Shown here: in pieces, positions 49,522 to 61,399 of the stretch
How positions within the stretch are numbered: position 1 is the stretch's first letter
Layout of the letters: each line of letters starts with the position of its first letter
Source: Roseateles sp.
Lineage (GTDB): Bacteria > Pseudomonadota > Gammaproteobacteria > Burkholderiales > Burkholderiaceae_C
Assembly: GCA_015657635.1 (NCBI GenBank)
Contig: JACDQM010000187.1
Coordinates: 1-64,000 of the forward strand
Length of the DNA: 64,000 nt
Reading direction: 5' to 3'
Position numbers and translations under genes: made by a program
Notes under the pieces: model-generated
Seen by the model: the letters and a program-made list of their open reading frames with translations, nothing else
Database searches by the model: none
Told to the model about the DNA's origin: nothing

Positions 49522-51535
49522 CCAGTTTCAGCGGCTCGGTGTCGCCGAACAGCGAGGCGCGGAACTCCGGCGCCTTGCTGGCGCTGTCATTCTTGGCCCA
49601 CAGCAGGATGGCGTTGGCAGACATGGGCTTGGCAAACAGATAGCCCTGCAACTCGTCGCAGCCCAGCTTGAGCAGGTACTTCTGCTGCATCTCGGTCTCG
49701 ACGCCTTCGGCCACCACGCGCAGATTCATCGCGTGGGCCAGCCGCACGATGGCGTGAACCACCGCCCAGGCATGCGAGTTGGTGTCGATCTCGCTGACGA
49801 AACTGCGATCGATCTTCAGCTCCGAAGCTGGCAGCTTGCGCAGATAGGCCAGGCTGGAATAGCCGGTGCCGAAGTCATCGATGGACAGATGCACGCCCAG
49901 CTCGCCGAGGCGCCGGAAGGTGTCCTGTGTGGCCAGCGTGTCTTCCATCGCCACCGACTCGGTGATCTCGCAGGTCAGCAGATCGGGCTGGATCCGGTGC
50001 TGCGCCAGCGTGCGCTCGATGCGTTCGACGATATCGGCCTGGCGCATCTGCAGCACCGACAGATTGATGGCCACGCGCATGCGCAGGCCTTCGTCGCGCC
50101 AGCGCCTGGCCTGCACGCAGGCAGCTTCGATGACCCAGTTGCCGAGGTCGCGCATCAAGCCGAAGCGTTCGGCCACCGGGATGAACACCGCCGGTGAGAT
50201 CAGTCCCTTGCTGGGGTGGTGCCAGCGCAGCAGGGCTTCAGCAGCCGTCACCTGGCCGCTGGCGGCGTCGATCTTGGGCTGGAAGAACAGCTCCAGCTCC
50301 TTGCGCTCGATGGCCAGGTGCAGGTCCTTCAGCAAGTCCAGCTGCTGGCGCTTGTCCTGGTCCATGCCCGGCGTGTAGACGCTGAAACAGGCGCCGCCCA
50401 GCCGCTTGGCGGCCAGCGCCGCCTGCTTGGCGCAACTGAGCAGGCGCCGCGCGGCGCCGTGATCAGGGTAGACCGCGATGCCTGCGGAACAGCCCAGCGG
50501 CAAATCCTGGCCGGCGATGCTGTAGGGCCGCGAGAGCTCGCCCAATACTCGGTTGGTACGCGCTGCCAGCGCCTGCATGTCCATCGAATAGGGCGTGATC
50601 AGCACAAACTCGTCAGCGGCGATGCGAGCAACGCGCTCCTGAGCACTCTTGCACTGACTCAGCCTGGCCGCCACATCGCGCAGCACCTGATCACCCATAT
50701 CGTGGCCAAGTCCGTCGTTGACGTTGTGAAAGCCGTCCAGATTGAAGACCAGCACGGCCAGCCCATGGCCGCTGCGGTCGCAACGCACCGTCAGCTGTTC
50801 GAGTTCATCTTCGACGGCCTGGCGGCTGGGCAGCTGGGTGAGTGGGTCGGTCAGGGCCTTGCGCAGCGCCTCGGCGGAACTGGCGCTTTGTCCCTCAGCC
50901 TGGCCGGTCCGGCGGGCCAGCAGCAGGCCGGTGACGGCGAGCAGGCTGAGCAGGGGCAGGATCAGCAGCACCGGCCCGGCCAGCCATTGCTGCGCGCCAG
51001 CCGCTGCCGGCGCCTGCCATGCGAGCGGCAGCAGGCAGGCCGGCAGTATGGCCACAGCGCGCAGCAGCGCGCCCTGCGCGCCCGTGCCCTGAATCGCAAT
51101 GGCCCAGAGCAGGAGCAGGGACTGAATGGCGCCCAGCCCGATCAGCCACGCCAGATCGCCGCTCTGTGGCAGCGCGGGCGCGAGCAGGCAGGCCAGGGCG
51201 CCGGTGAGTGCGATGGCCCCGAGCAGGGTGCTTGCCAGCAGCGAGAGGCCGCGCTGCTTGCCTTCACGTGGCCCCAGCAACTGCACCAGGCAGGCGCTCA
51301 GCGTCAGCAGGGCAGCCAGCGCGGCATAGCTCAGCGTGGGCCAGGCCGACCAGGGCACGGCGCCGCTGGCCGTCCAGACGGGCCACCACAGGCCCAGGGC
51401 GATCAGGGTGGCGCTGCACAGGGTCGAAAAGGCGCTCCGCTGCTGGCGCGCGGCGGACTCGACGCCCAGCCAGGCCAGCCAGCAACTGGCGACCAGGCCA
51501 AAGCCCAGGGGCACAGCGTTCTGAAGATCGGTCAT
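49517..51535 (-). CDS. GGDEF/EAL protein, probable c-di-GMP phosphodiesterase
   Basis: 672-residue membrane signalling protein. Residues about 10-235 hold six to seven hydrophobic segments with no known sensor name; a GGDEF domain follows (about 260-415) in which the catalytic motif is degraded to AADEF (RIAADEFVLI), so cyclase activity is unlikely; the EAL domain (about 425-665) is intact with AAEALLRWHHP, the metal block SIDDFGTGYSSL and AEGVETEMQ. Expected activity is hydrolysis of c-di-GMP, with the AADEF domain perhaps sensing GTP. I chose the start at 51535 (MTDLQNAVPLG) because the longer in-frame reading to 51751 runs into the divergent ligA gene. Confidence 0.9.
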   Translation of the reverse strand: MTDLQNAVPLGFGLVASCWLAWLGVESAARQQRSAFSTLCSATLIALGLWWPVWTASGAVPWSAWPTLSYAALAALLTLSACLVQLLGPREGKQRGLSLLASTLLGAIALTGALACLLAPALPQSGDLAWLIGLGAIQSLLLLWAIAIQGTGAQGALLRAVAILPACLLPLAWQAPAAAGAQQWLAGPVLLILPLLSLLAVTGLLLARRTGQAEGQSASSAEALRKALTDPLTQLPSRQAVEDELEQLTVRCDRSGHGLAVLVFNLDGFHNVNDGLGHDMGDQVLRDVAARLSQCKSAQERVARIAADEFVLITPYSMDMQALAARTNRVLGELSRPYSIAGQDLPLGCSAGIAVYPDHGAARRLLSCAKQAALAAKRLGGACFSVYTPGMDQDKRQQLDLLKDLHLAIERKELELFFQPKIDAASGQVTAAEALLRWHHPSKGLISPAVFIPVAERFGLMRDLGNWVIEAACVQARRWRDEGLRMRVAINLSVLQMRQADIVERIERTLAQHRIQPDLLTCEITESVAMEDTLATQDTFRRLGELGVHLSIDDFGTGYSSLAYLRKLPASELKIDRSFVSEIDTNSHAWAVVHAIVRLAHAMNLRVVAEGVETEMQQKYLLKLGCDELQGYLFAKPMSANAILLWAKNDSASKAPEFRASLFGDTEPLKLD

Positions 51536-51584
51536 CTGGCGGTCGATTGATTTGGGCCCATTCTGTAGGAATTCGGTGCGGTGA

Positions 51585-53804
<2,220 letters not shown>

Positions 53805-53866
53805 GCGCTGCCGGGCCTCGGGCCAGCCGTGACGGCATCCGCGTCTCACACACAGGAGTTGCGACC

Positions 53867-54724
53867 ATGAAGCCTGCAGCGATGCGAACCTTGGTGGGAG
53901 TGGCCAGCGCCATGCTGTGCGCCTTCACGCCAGCCCTGGCGGCCGTGGCCAGCGCTGATCCGGCCTGCTCGGTCGCATGGCAGCAGTCCGTCGAGTCGCG
54001 CCTGCCCAGCGGCGATCGCCAGGGACACGGGCCGGACCTGGGCTCGGGCGAGTGGCAGTCGGTCATCGAGTTCCGGCTCGGCTTGCGCGGCAGGCCTGAT
54101 TTGCCGCCTCGTGATGGCGCCGCCTGGTGCACGTTGATCGAGCAGCAGCTGGCTCGGCAGCCCGGCCTGGCGCCGACGAAGGCGTCGGCGCCACCGGCCT
54201 GTCGCGTCAATCCCGAGCCCGGCAGCATCGCGGCCCAGGTTTGCGCCGATCCGGGCTTGCGCCAGCTGGATCAACAGTTGGCCGAGGTCTATGCCGCTGC
54301 GCGGCGCAAGGCCGTCAACGAGCGACCGCCGGTGCTGAAGGCCGAGCAACGCGGCTGGATCAAGGGCCGCGACGACTGCTGGAAAGCCGGTGCCGCAGGG
54401 ACCATGGCCTGTGTGCGCGACAGCTATGTCCTGCGCATCGTCGAGCTGCAGGCGCGCTACCGGCTGGTGCCCGTGCTGGCGGTGCAACGCTATGGCTGCG
54501 ATCCAGCCCATCCGGCCGACGAGCTGATGGCCACCTACTTTGCGACCGAGCCGCCGACTCTGATTGCCGAGCGCGGCGATCAGGTCTCCTTGATGGTGCG
54601 CCAGCCCGGCATTGACGGCGCCCGCTATCTGGGACGCAATGAAAGCCTTTGGGAAAAGGGGGCGGAAGTTCGCCTTGTCTGGGGTTATGGGCAGCCGGAA
54701 GTCACTTGCAATAAGGCGCGTTAA
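53867..54724 (+). CDS. Secreted protein with LprI-like (DUF1311) and MliC-like lysozyme-inhibitor domains
   Basis: 285-residue exported protein. Signal peptide: MKPAAMRTLVGVASAMLCAF with cleavage near ALAAVASA. A first region (about 30-100) has two cysteines and no known name. A DUF1311/LprI-like domain follows (about 118-190: LRQLDQQLAEVYAAARRK, AEQRGWIKGRDDC, CVRDSYVLRI). The C-terminus (about 205-285: YGCDPAHPADELMATYF, GARYLGRNESLWEKGAEVRLVW, C) fits the MliC/PliC fold of membrane-bound C-type lysozyme inhibitors. Both domain types are linked to inhibition of host or competitor lysozymes, so a protective periplasmic role is plausible. ACAGGAG precedes the start. It is not in an operon. 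Confidence 0.85.
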   Translation: MKPAAMRTLVGVASAMLCAFTPALAAVASADPACSVAWQQSVESRLPSGDRQGHGPDLGSGEWQSVIEFRLGLRGRPDLPPRDGAAWCTLIEQQLARQPGLAPTKASAPPACRVNPEPGSIAAQVCADPGLRQLDQQLAEVYAAARRKAVNERPPVLKAEQRGWIKGRDDCWKAGAAGTMACVRDSYVLRIVELQARYRLVPVLAVQRYGCDPAHPADELMATYFATEPPTLIAERGDQVSLMVRQPGIDGARYLGRNESLWEKGAEVRLVWGYGQPEVTCNKAR

Positions 54725-54813
54725 GTCGGCTGTGGCTTGCCGGCTGCAGAGCTGAGGGCGATACGTTCAGATTTCACTGTCGGCGTGAGTCTTTACAGGC
54801 AGGGAAGTGATGT

Positions 54814-56820
54814 ATGTATCACAATTATCAAATCAACTCTGACGCCGTGAAACCCATGAGCAAGTCTGTGCCCACGCTGCCCGCCTCGACCCCTGCCTGG
54901 CTGCGCCCCGGGGTGAACTGGTTTCGCCGGATGATGTTTCCGGGCAAGGCCGCGGTGGTGCTGGTGCTGCTGCTGGCGCCCCTGCTGGTGCTCTTGGTGC
55001 TCTATGCAAAGGACCGACTGGCGGCCCTTGAGAGCACGGCCAATGAGCGCCGCGGGGTGATGACGGTGCAGGCCATCGTGCCGGCCATGCAGGCCACCCA
55101 GTTGCTGCGGCGCGCCGTGGTTGATCGGGCCAATGGCAAGGAGCGGCCCGATCTGGAGGGGCTGCGCAGCGACTTCAACAAGCGCTATGGGTCGGCGATG
55201 GTGGCCATCAAGGCGCAGCATGCCCACTTCGGTGGCGACGGCGACATGCACATCAAGGCCATCGATGCGGCTTACGCCGCTGCCCAGGCTATCGACGCCA
55301 AGGCCCCAGCCGCCGAACAGCGCAAGCCTCTGGTGGCACTGAGCGGCGAACTCGCCGCCACCATCCAGCACTTCGTCGATTCGAGCGGTCTGGCGCTGGA
55401 CCCGGAAGGTGACAGTTACTACCTGATGCTGGTGTCCATGGTCGACCTGCCCGAGATGATGGAGGCGATGGGTCTGACCCGGGGTGCCTTGGCCACGCTG
55501 GCCAAGGACGGCATCAGCCCGGCCACGGTGGCACCGGCGGCAGCTGCTCTCGCCGTGGACCTGGCGACAGTGCACCGCGTTGACAGCAGCTTCACGCGTG
55601 CGCTGGAATTCAATGCGGAGCTCAAGCGACTGAAGTTTGAAGAGCTTCTTCAGAGTAGCCGGGCCTTCTTCAAGGCCGGCCAGGAGACTGTCGCCGGTGG
55701 TCCTGGCGCCCTGAGCGCCGACGCCGTGGTGCGCGACGGCACGGCGGCAATCCAGGACTTGCTGACACTGCAAGGCCGTGTCGCCGAGACCTTGGACGGC
55801 TTGCTGGCCAAGCGTGAAGCGGGCCTGCGTGCCACCATGACCTTCGCCTTCGTGCTGACCGCGCTGCTGGTGCTGGCGGCCGGCTATTTCTTCTATTGCT
55901 TCTTCCGTTCGGTGAGCGGCGGCATGCGGGCGCTGGTGGTGCATATGCACGAGATGGCTGGCGGCGACCTGTCGCGGCCGATCGAGGTGAAAGGGCGTGA
56001 CGAGACCGCGGTGCTGATGCGCTCTCTTGGCGAGATGCAGCAGTCGCTGCGTGACACGGTGGCCCAGGTGCGCGAGACCTCGGCGCAAATCATCGACTCA
56101 GCCAGCGAAGTGGCCTCGGGCACGCTGGATCTGTCGCGGCGCACGGAGCAGTCTGCCGCCAATCTGGAGGAAACTGCCTCGGCGATGGAACAGATCGGTT
56201 CGCGAGTGGCCACCACGACCGATGGCTCCCAGGAGGCTTCGCAGCTGGCCTCGGGCAACATCGGGCTGGCACGGCGCGGCGGTGAGGTGATCGGCCAGGT
56301 GGTGCAGACCATGGACGATATCCGCAGCTCCAGCCAGCGCATCGGCGAAATCATCGGCGTGATCGACGGCATCGCCTTCCAGACCAATATCCTGGCGCTG
56401 AATGCCGCGGTCGAGGCTGCGCGCGCTGGCGAGCATGGCCGTGGCTTTGCGGTGGTGGCGTCCGAAGTGCGCGCCCTGGCCGGCCGCTCGGCCAGCGCCG
56501 CGCGCGAGATCAAGTCGCTGATCGCGGCCAGTGGCGAGCGCGTCGAATCCGGCAGCCGCATCGTCAGCGATGCCGGCAGCACGATGGGCGAGATCGTGGC
56601 CAGCACCGAGCAGGTGGGCGGCCTGCTGCAGAACATTTCCGCCGGCGCACGCGAGCAGGCGACCGGCATCTCGCAGATCGCCAAGGCCATCCATGAGCTG
56701 GATCAGATGACCCAGCAGAACGCCGCGTTGGTGGAGCAGACCGCAGCCGCCTCGGACGCGATGCGGGAGCAGGCTCAGCGTCTGGTCACCGCGGTGGACG
56801 TGTTCAAGCTGCCTCATTGA
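54814..56820 (+). CDS. Methyl-accepting chemotaxis protein
   Basis: 668-residue chemoreceptor. A first membrane segment ([19 protein letters not shown], about residues 46-64) and a second ([20 protein letters not shown], about 345-364) enclose a roughly 280-residue helical periplasmic sensor domain of no recognised class. A HAMP domain follows, then the cytoplasmic signalling domain with the hairpin tip [34 protein letters not shown], here cited in parts, around residues 522-555, and a C-terminus without the NWETF CheR-binding tail. The start at 54814 has AGGGAAG 6 bases upstream; the ATG at 54856 is a second choice. Ligand unknown; no che genes are nearby. Confidence 0.93.
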   Translation: MYHNYQINSDAVKPMSKSVPTLPASTPAWLRPGVNWFRRMMFPGKAAVVLVLLLAPLLVLLVLYAKDRLAALESTANERRGVMTVQAIVPAMQATQLLRRAVVDRANGKERPDLEGLRSDFNKRYGSAMVAIKAQHAHFGGDGDMHIKAIDAAYAAAQAIDAKAPAAEQRKPLVALSGELAATIQHFVDSSGLALDPEGDSYYLMLVSMVDLPEMMEAMGLTRGALATLAKDGISPATVAPAAAALAVDLATVHRVDSSFTRALEFNAELKRLKFEELLQSSRAFFKAGQETVAGGPGALSADAVVRDGTAAIQDLLTLQGRVAETLDGLLAKREAGLRATMTFAFVLTALLVLAAGYFFYCFFRSVSGGMRALVVHMHEMAGGDLSRPIEVKGRDETAVLMRSLGEMQQSLRDTVAQVRETSAQIIDSASEVASGTLDLSRRTEQSAANLEETASAMEQIGSRVATTTDGSQEASQLASGNIGLARRGGEVIGQVVQTMDDIRSSSQRIGEIIGVIDGIAFQTNILALNAAVEAARAGEHGRGFAVVASEVRALAGRSASAAREIKSLIAASGERVESGSRIVSDAGSTMGEIVASTEQVGGLLQNISAGAREQATGISQIAKAIHELDQMTQQNAALVEQTAAASDAMREQAQRLVTAVDVFKLPH

Positions 56821-56825
56821 GGCCA

Positions 56826-58310
56826 TCAAGGCCAGTGCACCGTCACAAGCTGCGAGTTGGCGGGCAAACGTAGCTGGGCGGCCCGCGGCCCGGTGGCTCT
56901 CCACTCGAGCAGCCCCAAGGGTGTGGCCAGTGCTCCGCGCGACAGCCCGGGGCCCAGCGCGATCAGCTGCACTGTTCGGCGCGGCCGCTGCGGTGCCGCA
57001 CTGAACAGCGCGGCCAAGGCTTCAGGCAGCTGCAGCGTGGCGCGGCACAGGCCTGACGCCGCGCTGAATTGCGCCGGCACCACATGCGTCTGGCCGGCAT
57101 CGCTGAAGCTCACGGTGTGCGCACCGGTCGGGCAGGGGCTGCTCACCAGGTCGCCCGGCAGCGGACGGAACGGGGCACTCAGCAGCTCGGTGTTGCGCTC
57201 GATGGCCGTGGTCCAGAGCGCGTTGGACAGCAGGCTCGCGCTCATCCCCAGCGAGGGCCAAAGCAGCAAGGCGCTGCGCGCGCCGCTTGTGGCGCCGGCA
57301 TGGTGACGAAGCGGCAGGCCTTGGAGATCGTGGCTGAGGCGCCAGCCGATGCCCATGGCGTCGCCACGCGGCTCCCGGACGGCTCGGCCATCGCCCAGCA
57401 TTTGCGGGCTCCAGATCCATTGCCGCCAACGCTCACTCAGCAGCTCGCCCTGCAACAGGCGGCCGCCCCAGAGCGCCAGCGCGGCTGGCGTGGCCACCAG
57501 GCCCGCGCCACCCAGGCTGTAGCTGTGGTCATGTGGCTCGGCTTCCTCAACACCCGTCGACGTCAGGGTATAGGACCGACTGCTGCTTGCATCCGCGGGG
57601 CGCCGCTGCTCATCCGGCGCGATGGCCAGGCCTTGGGTGAGAGAGCCGGCCAGATAGTCCGCATACGACTGGCCGCTACCGGCCTCGATGGCCGCGGAAA
57701 GTAGCGTGTAGCCCCAGCTGGAGTAGCGGTATTGCTGTCCCGGCGTGGCAAGCAAGCTGCGGCCTGCCAGGTGCACCCGTGCAGCCTCCTGTGCACTGCT
57801 GAAGGCGCGGTGGCCTCGGACTGCATCCTGCGCCTCGTAATGCGGCACGCCGGCAGTGTGTGCCGCCAGTTGGGCAGCCGTGATGGCGCCCCAGCCCGCA
57901 GGCAACCAGTCGGGCGGGTTGCCGGCTGCCGAAAGCGGCGCATGCGGGTCGATCCGCCCCTCTTGCGCAAGCCGGGCCAGGGCCGTGGCCGTGAACAGCT
58001 TGGAAACGCTCGCGAGGCGGAAGCGCGTGTCGGTGTCCACCGGTTGATGCCGCGCGATGTCGGCCCGGCCACTGCTGCCTTGCCACACCAGCTGCCCTTG
58101 CTGCACCACCGCGGCGCCCATGCCGGGGACGCCGCTGGCTTCGCGCATCGCGTCCAGCAAGGCCTGCGCCACCAGCGCACTGGGCGCTGCCGGCGTCTGC
58201 GGTTGAACTGGGCTAGACCTTGTTGCCTGCGCGGTCGCCTGCGCTGCCACCGCTGCGGCGAAGGCCAACAGCGCCGCCGTCCGTGTTCTCCGATGCTTCT
58301 TCATCTGCAC
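56826..58310 (-). CDS. Serine hydrolase of the beta-lactamase/class C fold
   Basis: 494-residue exported serine hydrolase (beta-lactamase/DD-peptidase/esterase superfamily). Signal peptide: KKHRRTRTAALLAFAAAVAAQATAQA in two pieces at residues 3-28. The nucleophile is in RLASVSKLFTATALA (SxxK, residue about 101). The second motif reads YRYSSWGYTLL, with YSS in place of the usual YSN, and the third is RHHAGATSGARS (HxG type). About 120 residues after the catalytic domain (from PLPGDLVSS) form a beta-rich tail without a name. It could be an esterase, a peptidase or a penicillin-binding relative; no choice can be made. It converges with the chemoreceptor gene. Confidence 0.85.
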   Translation of the reverse strand: MQMKKHRRTRTAALLAFAAAVAAQATAQATRSSPVQPQTPAAPSALVAQALLDAMREASGVPGMGAAVVQQGQLVWQGSSGRADIARHQPVDTDTRFRLASVSKLFTATALARLAQEGRIDPHAPLSAAGNPPDWLPAGWGAITAAQLAAHTAGVPHYEAQDAVRGHRAFSSAQEAARVHLAGRSLLATPGQQYRYSSWGYTLLSAAIEAGSGQSYADYLAGSLTQGLAIAPDEQRRPADASSSRSYTLTSTGVEEAEPHDHSYSLGGAGLVATPAALALWGGRLLQGELLSERWRQWIWSPQMLGDGRAVREPRGDAMGIGWRLSHDLQGLPLRHHAGATSGARSALLLWPSLGMSASLLSNALWTTAIERNTELLSAPFRPLPGDLVSSPCPTGAHTVSFSDAGQTHVVPAQFSAASGLCRATLQLPEALAALFSAAPQRPRRTVQLIALGPGLSRGALATPLGLLEWRATGPRAAQLRLPANSQLVTVHWP

Positions 58311-58449
58311 TCCGTTTTGGCCGGGCCCATCGCCCAGGCGGCGAGGATGGGGCGGGGCCGCGCGCCGGGCCAGCGGCCTGCGACAGGCCGTGCCCGGTTT
58401 GCGGTGAACCGGTGTGCAGTCGAGCAGGTGGCTGTCTGGCGGCCGCGCC

Positions 58450-59211
58450 TCAGCGGGGGCGCAGCAGCGCCATCAGCGCCGGCACATGGGTCCGGCTGGC
58501 GCGCACGGGCGTGCCGTCCTTCAGGCGAAGCAGTGCATCGCGGTTGCTCAGCGCTTGCATCTCGGCGATCTGGTCAAGGCGCACGATGGCGCTGCGGTGC
58601 ACGCGCAGGAACTGCACTGGGTCCAGCCGGTCGGCCAGCCGATGCAAGGGTTCGCGCAACAGGTGCCGTCGGCCGTCTGCGGTGTGCAGCACCGCGTAGT
58701 CCGCATCGGCTTCGATCCATTTCACCTGCTGCGCGTCAACGAAGACACGCCGCTCGCCTTCACGCAGCTCGAAGCGCTGCAGCCAGGTGCCAGCCGAGGT
58801 TGCGTCTTCGGGCAGGCGGCGCAGCCGCAGGGCGTGCCGAGCGCGGGCCAGCGCTTCGACAAAGCGTGCGTCGTCGATGGGCTTGAGCAGGTAGTCCACG
58901 ACCTGCAACTCGAAACCGCGCACCGCGTACTCGGCATGGGCGGTCAGCACGATGGCCACAGGACGTTGCGCCTGGGGCCAGCGCGCCAGCAAATCCAGGC
59001 CATTGTCGCCAGGCATCTGGACATCGACGATCAGCACGTCGATGGCCGGCGCAGGCTGATCGCTCGATGTTGCCAGCCCGGCCCAGGCTGACTGCGCGTC
59101 GGTGAACTCGCCCACCAGCGTGCAATCGGGCAAGGCCGCCAGCCGTGCCGTCACGCCCAGCCGGGCCAGCGGCTCGTCGTCGACCACGGCCACACGCAGG
59201 GCTTGCGTCAT
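58450..59211 (-). CDS. LytTR-family response regulator
   Basis: 253-residue response regulator. The receiver domain (residues 1-125) has the acidic pair VAVVDDEPLAR, the phosphoryl-accepting aspartate in VLIVDVQMPGDNG (residue about 63) and the conserved lysine in DYLLKPIDD. The LytTR DNA-binding domain fills about 150-250 (VKWIEADADYAVLHT, LRVHRSAIVRLDQI). It is the partner of the histidine kinase upstream, whose stop overlaps its start (ATGA). The target genes are unknown; the nearby serine hydrolase is a candidate only by closeness. Confidence 0.93.
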   Translation of the reverse strand: MTQALRVAVVDDEPLARLGVTARLAALPDCTLVGEFTDAQSAWAGLATSSDQPAPAIDVLIVDVQMPGDNGLDLLARWPQAQRPVAIVLTAHAEYAVRGFELQVVDYLLKPIDDARFVEALARARHALRLRRLPEDATSAGTWLQRFELREGERRVFVDAQQVKWIEADADYAVLHTADGRRHLLREPLHRLADRLDPVQFLRVHRSAIVRLDQIAEMQALSNRDALLRLKDGTPVRASRTHVPALMALLRPR

Positions 59212-60278
59212 GGTGCAGTCGCCGGCCAGCGCACTTGCACACGGTAGCCTCCGGGCACCGGGCCGGCCTCGAAACGGTGGCGGCCGGGGAACAGCAACTC
59301 CAGCCGCGCGCGCACATTGCGGTGGCCGATGCCGTGGCCAGCGGCTGTGCTGCTGCTGTTGTCGGCCACCGGATTGTCCAGTTGCAGCAGCACATCGGCA
59401 CCGTCGCGCTGCAGCTGCAAGCGCAGCAGGCCGCCTTCGGGCCGTGGCGCGATGCCGTGGCGCAGTGCGTTCTCCACCAGCGGCTGCAGCAGCCAGCGCG
59501 GTGTGGGCTGGGCCAGCAACTCGGGTGCGAGCTCTTGCTGCAGTTGCAGTCGCGGGCCGAGCCGGCGCTTCTCAATGGCGAGGTAGGTTTCGGTGTGGGC
59601 CAGCTCTTCGGCCAGGGGCACCAGCAGGCGCTCGTCGGCTTCCAGTGTGCTGCGCAGGTGGTCTGCGAGGTCGCTGATGAGCTCGCGTGCGGCGCCGCCC
59701 TGGCCGGCGGTGCTGAGCGCCGATATCGCGTTGAGTGTGTTGAAGAGGAAGTGCGGCTGCAGCTGGTAGCGCAGCGCGCGCAGTTCGGCCTCACGCGCCA
59801 GCTGCAGGGCCTGTGCGCTGCGCAGCCGCTCGGCCTGCAGTGCCCAGGCGTGGTTCAGCGCCGCATGCAGCGCGGCGTGCACCAGCAGCGCCATCCAGAC
59901 ACCGTCGGGCCCGCGCCCGCGCAGCAGCATGGCCCAACTCCAGTTCAGCGGCGCGTCGCTGCCGAAGGCGTTCCACACGGCCAGCAGCACATTGCTTGCG
60001 AGCGACCCCAAGCCGCTTGCGAGCAGGAGCAGCAGCGCCGTGGCCCAACGGCTGCTGCCCCGTCGCCACAGGGCGCGCTGCCACAGCGTGAGCGGCAGCG
60101 CGGCCAGCAGGAAGCAAGCCATCAACAGCAGGCGCTGCTGCCATGCGCCCGCATGCCCCAGCACCTGCAGACTGAGCAGACCGCTGCACGCCGCCACGCC
60201 CACGGCCCCCAGCAAGGGCCAGCGCAGCGGCGGCAGGTCGATGGCGTCAGCGCGACTGGAGTGAGGGAAATCCATCAA
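59208..60278 (-). CDS. LytS/YehU-type sensor histidine kinase
   Basis: 356-residue membrane kinase. Four hydrophobic segments fill about residues 20-140, then a short helix leads to the His_kinase domain with the phospho-accepting histidine in RYQLQPHFLFNTLNAIS (residue about 181) and an ATPase domain with the N box LLQPLVENALRHG about 265-277 and GHGIGHRNVRARLELLF near the end. There is no extra sensor domain, so the signal is probably read within the membrane. It is coupled to the LytTR regulator by a four-base overlap. Upstream, 60279-60423 holds nothing recognisable. Confidence 0.92.
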   Translation of the reverse strand: MMDFPHSSRADAIDLPPLRWPLLGAVGVAACSGLLSLQVLGHAGAWQQRLLLMACFLLAALPLTLWQRALWRRGSSRWATALLLLLASGLGSLASNVLLAVWNAFGSDAPLNWSWAMLLRGRGPDGVWMALLVHAALHAALNHAWALQAERLRSAQALQLAREAELRALRYQLQPHFLFNTLNAISALSTAGQGGAARELISDLADHLRSTLEADERLLVPLAEELAHTETYLAIEKRRLGPRLQLQQELAPELLAQPTPRWLLQPLVENALRHGIAPRPEGGLLRLQLQRDGADVLLQLDNPVADNSSSTAAGHGIGHRNVRARLELLFPGRHRFEAGPVPGGYRVQVRWPATAP

Positions 60279-60423
60279 GCAAGTGGCGAGCGGGTGAGCT
60301 TGTCAAACAGCGGCAAACGCATGGAGGGCCCACATGCGCGTGGAGTTTCGCGACAAGAAGTACGGCAAACAGCGCTGAATCTTGCCAGACGGACACACGT
60401 CTGCGAGACATCTTGCCCAGGTT

Positions 60424-61308
60424 TCAGCGGCCATTGATCGGGCGCCGGATCAGCTCCACCGCCAGCGCCGTGCCGAGCAGCACGATGGCGCAACCGACAG
60501 CCATGCGCAGCGTGAAGGCTTCGCCCAGGAACAGCCAGCCCCACAGCACCGCAAAGCCCGGGATCAGGAAGGTCACCGCAATCGTGTTGGTGGGGCCGAT
60601 GCGGGCCATCAGCCGGAAAAACAGGATGTAGGCCAGCGCCGAGCACAGCAGGGCCAGCATCAGCGCGCCGCCCCAAGCCTTGGCGCTGGGCATGGCAGCG
60701 GGCCACAGCAGCACAGCCGGACCGGCCAGCATCAGTGCCGCGTACAGCTGGCTGCCGGTGGCCACGGCCAGCGCAGAGACGCCGCTCAAGCGCTTCTTGG
60801 TGTAGTTGGCGGCGATGCCATAGCTCAGCGCAGCCAGCAAGCAGGCCAGCAGCGCGAAGCCGCTGCCGCCCGGCTTGAACGAGGCCTGCTCCCAGGCCAG
60901 GAAAACCACGCCCGCAAAGCCCAGCAGCAGGCCCAGCACACGCAGCGGGGTCAGGCCTTGACGCAGCCAGACCCAGGCGACCAGGGCGCCCCACAAGGGC
61001 GTGGTGGCGTTCAGGATGCTGGACAGGCCGGCGCTGATCGACAGGGCCGCATAGCTGAAAAGCGCGAAGGGCAGGGCACTGTTCAGCAGCGCCACCACAC
61101 ACAGCGGCCGCCACTGCTGGTGTAGCTCGGTCAGGCCCTGGCGCAGGGCCAGCAACGGCAGCAGCGCCAGACTGGCGATGCCTACCCGCAGCGCGGCCAG
61201 CACCACCGGACCGAATTCATGCGCGCCCAGGCGCATGAACAGGAAGGAGGCGCCCCAGATGGCGGCCAGCGTGCAGAGTTCCAGCAGATCGGCGGGCTTG
61301 AGTTTCAT
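60424..61308 (-). CDS. EamA/DMT-family membrane transporter
   Basis: 294-residue drug/metabolite transporter with ten hydrophobic segments arranged as two EamA repeats (residues about 8-140 and 150-285). Typical segments are LAAIWGASFLFMRLGAHEFGP at the start and FLIPGFAVLWGWLFLGE in the second repeat. Members of this family export amino acids or other metabolites; the substrate here cannot be named. I chose ATG at 61308 (MKLKPADLLEL); the longer frame to 61467 overlaps the ogt gene. It follows ogt by 91 bases on the same strand. Confidence 0.88.
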   Translation of the reverse strand: MKLKPADLLELCTLAAIWGASFLFMRLGAHEFGPVVLAALRVGIASLALLPLLALRQGLTELHQQWRPLCVVALLNSALPFALFSYAALSISAGLSSILNATTPLWGALVAWVWLRQGLTPLRVLGLLLGFAGVVFLAWEQASFKPGGSGFALLACLLAALSYGIAANYTKKRLSGVSALAVATGSQLYAALMLAGPAVLLWPAAMPSAKAWGGALMLALLCSALAYILFFRLMARIGPTNTIAVTFLIPGFAVLWGWLFLGEAFTLRMAVGCAIVLLGTALAVELIRRPINGR

Positions 61309-61399
61309 GAGGACGGAATGCAGGCCGGCCGGGCAGCAGGCAGGGAGGATGAGTAGGGACGCGATTCTGGCAGGCCGGCCGCCCAGTTCTGGCAGTAGC

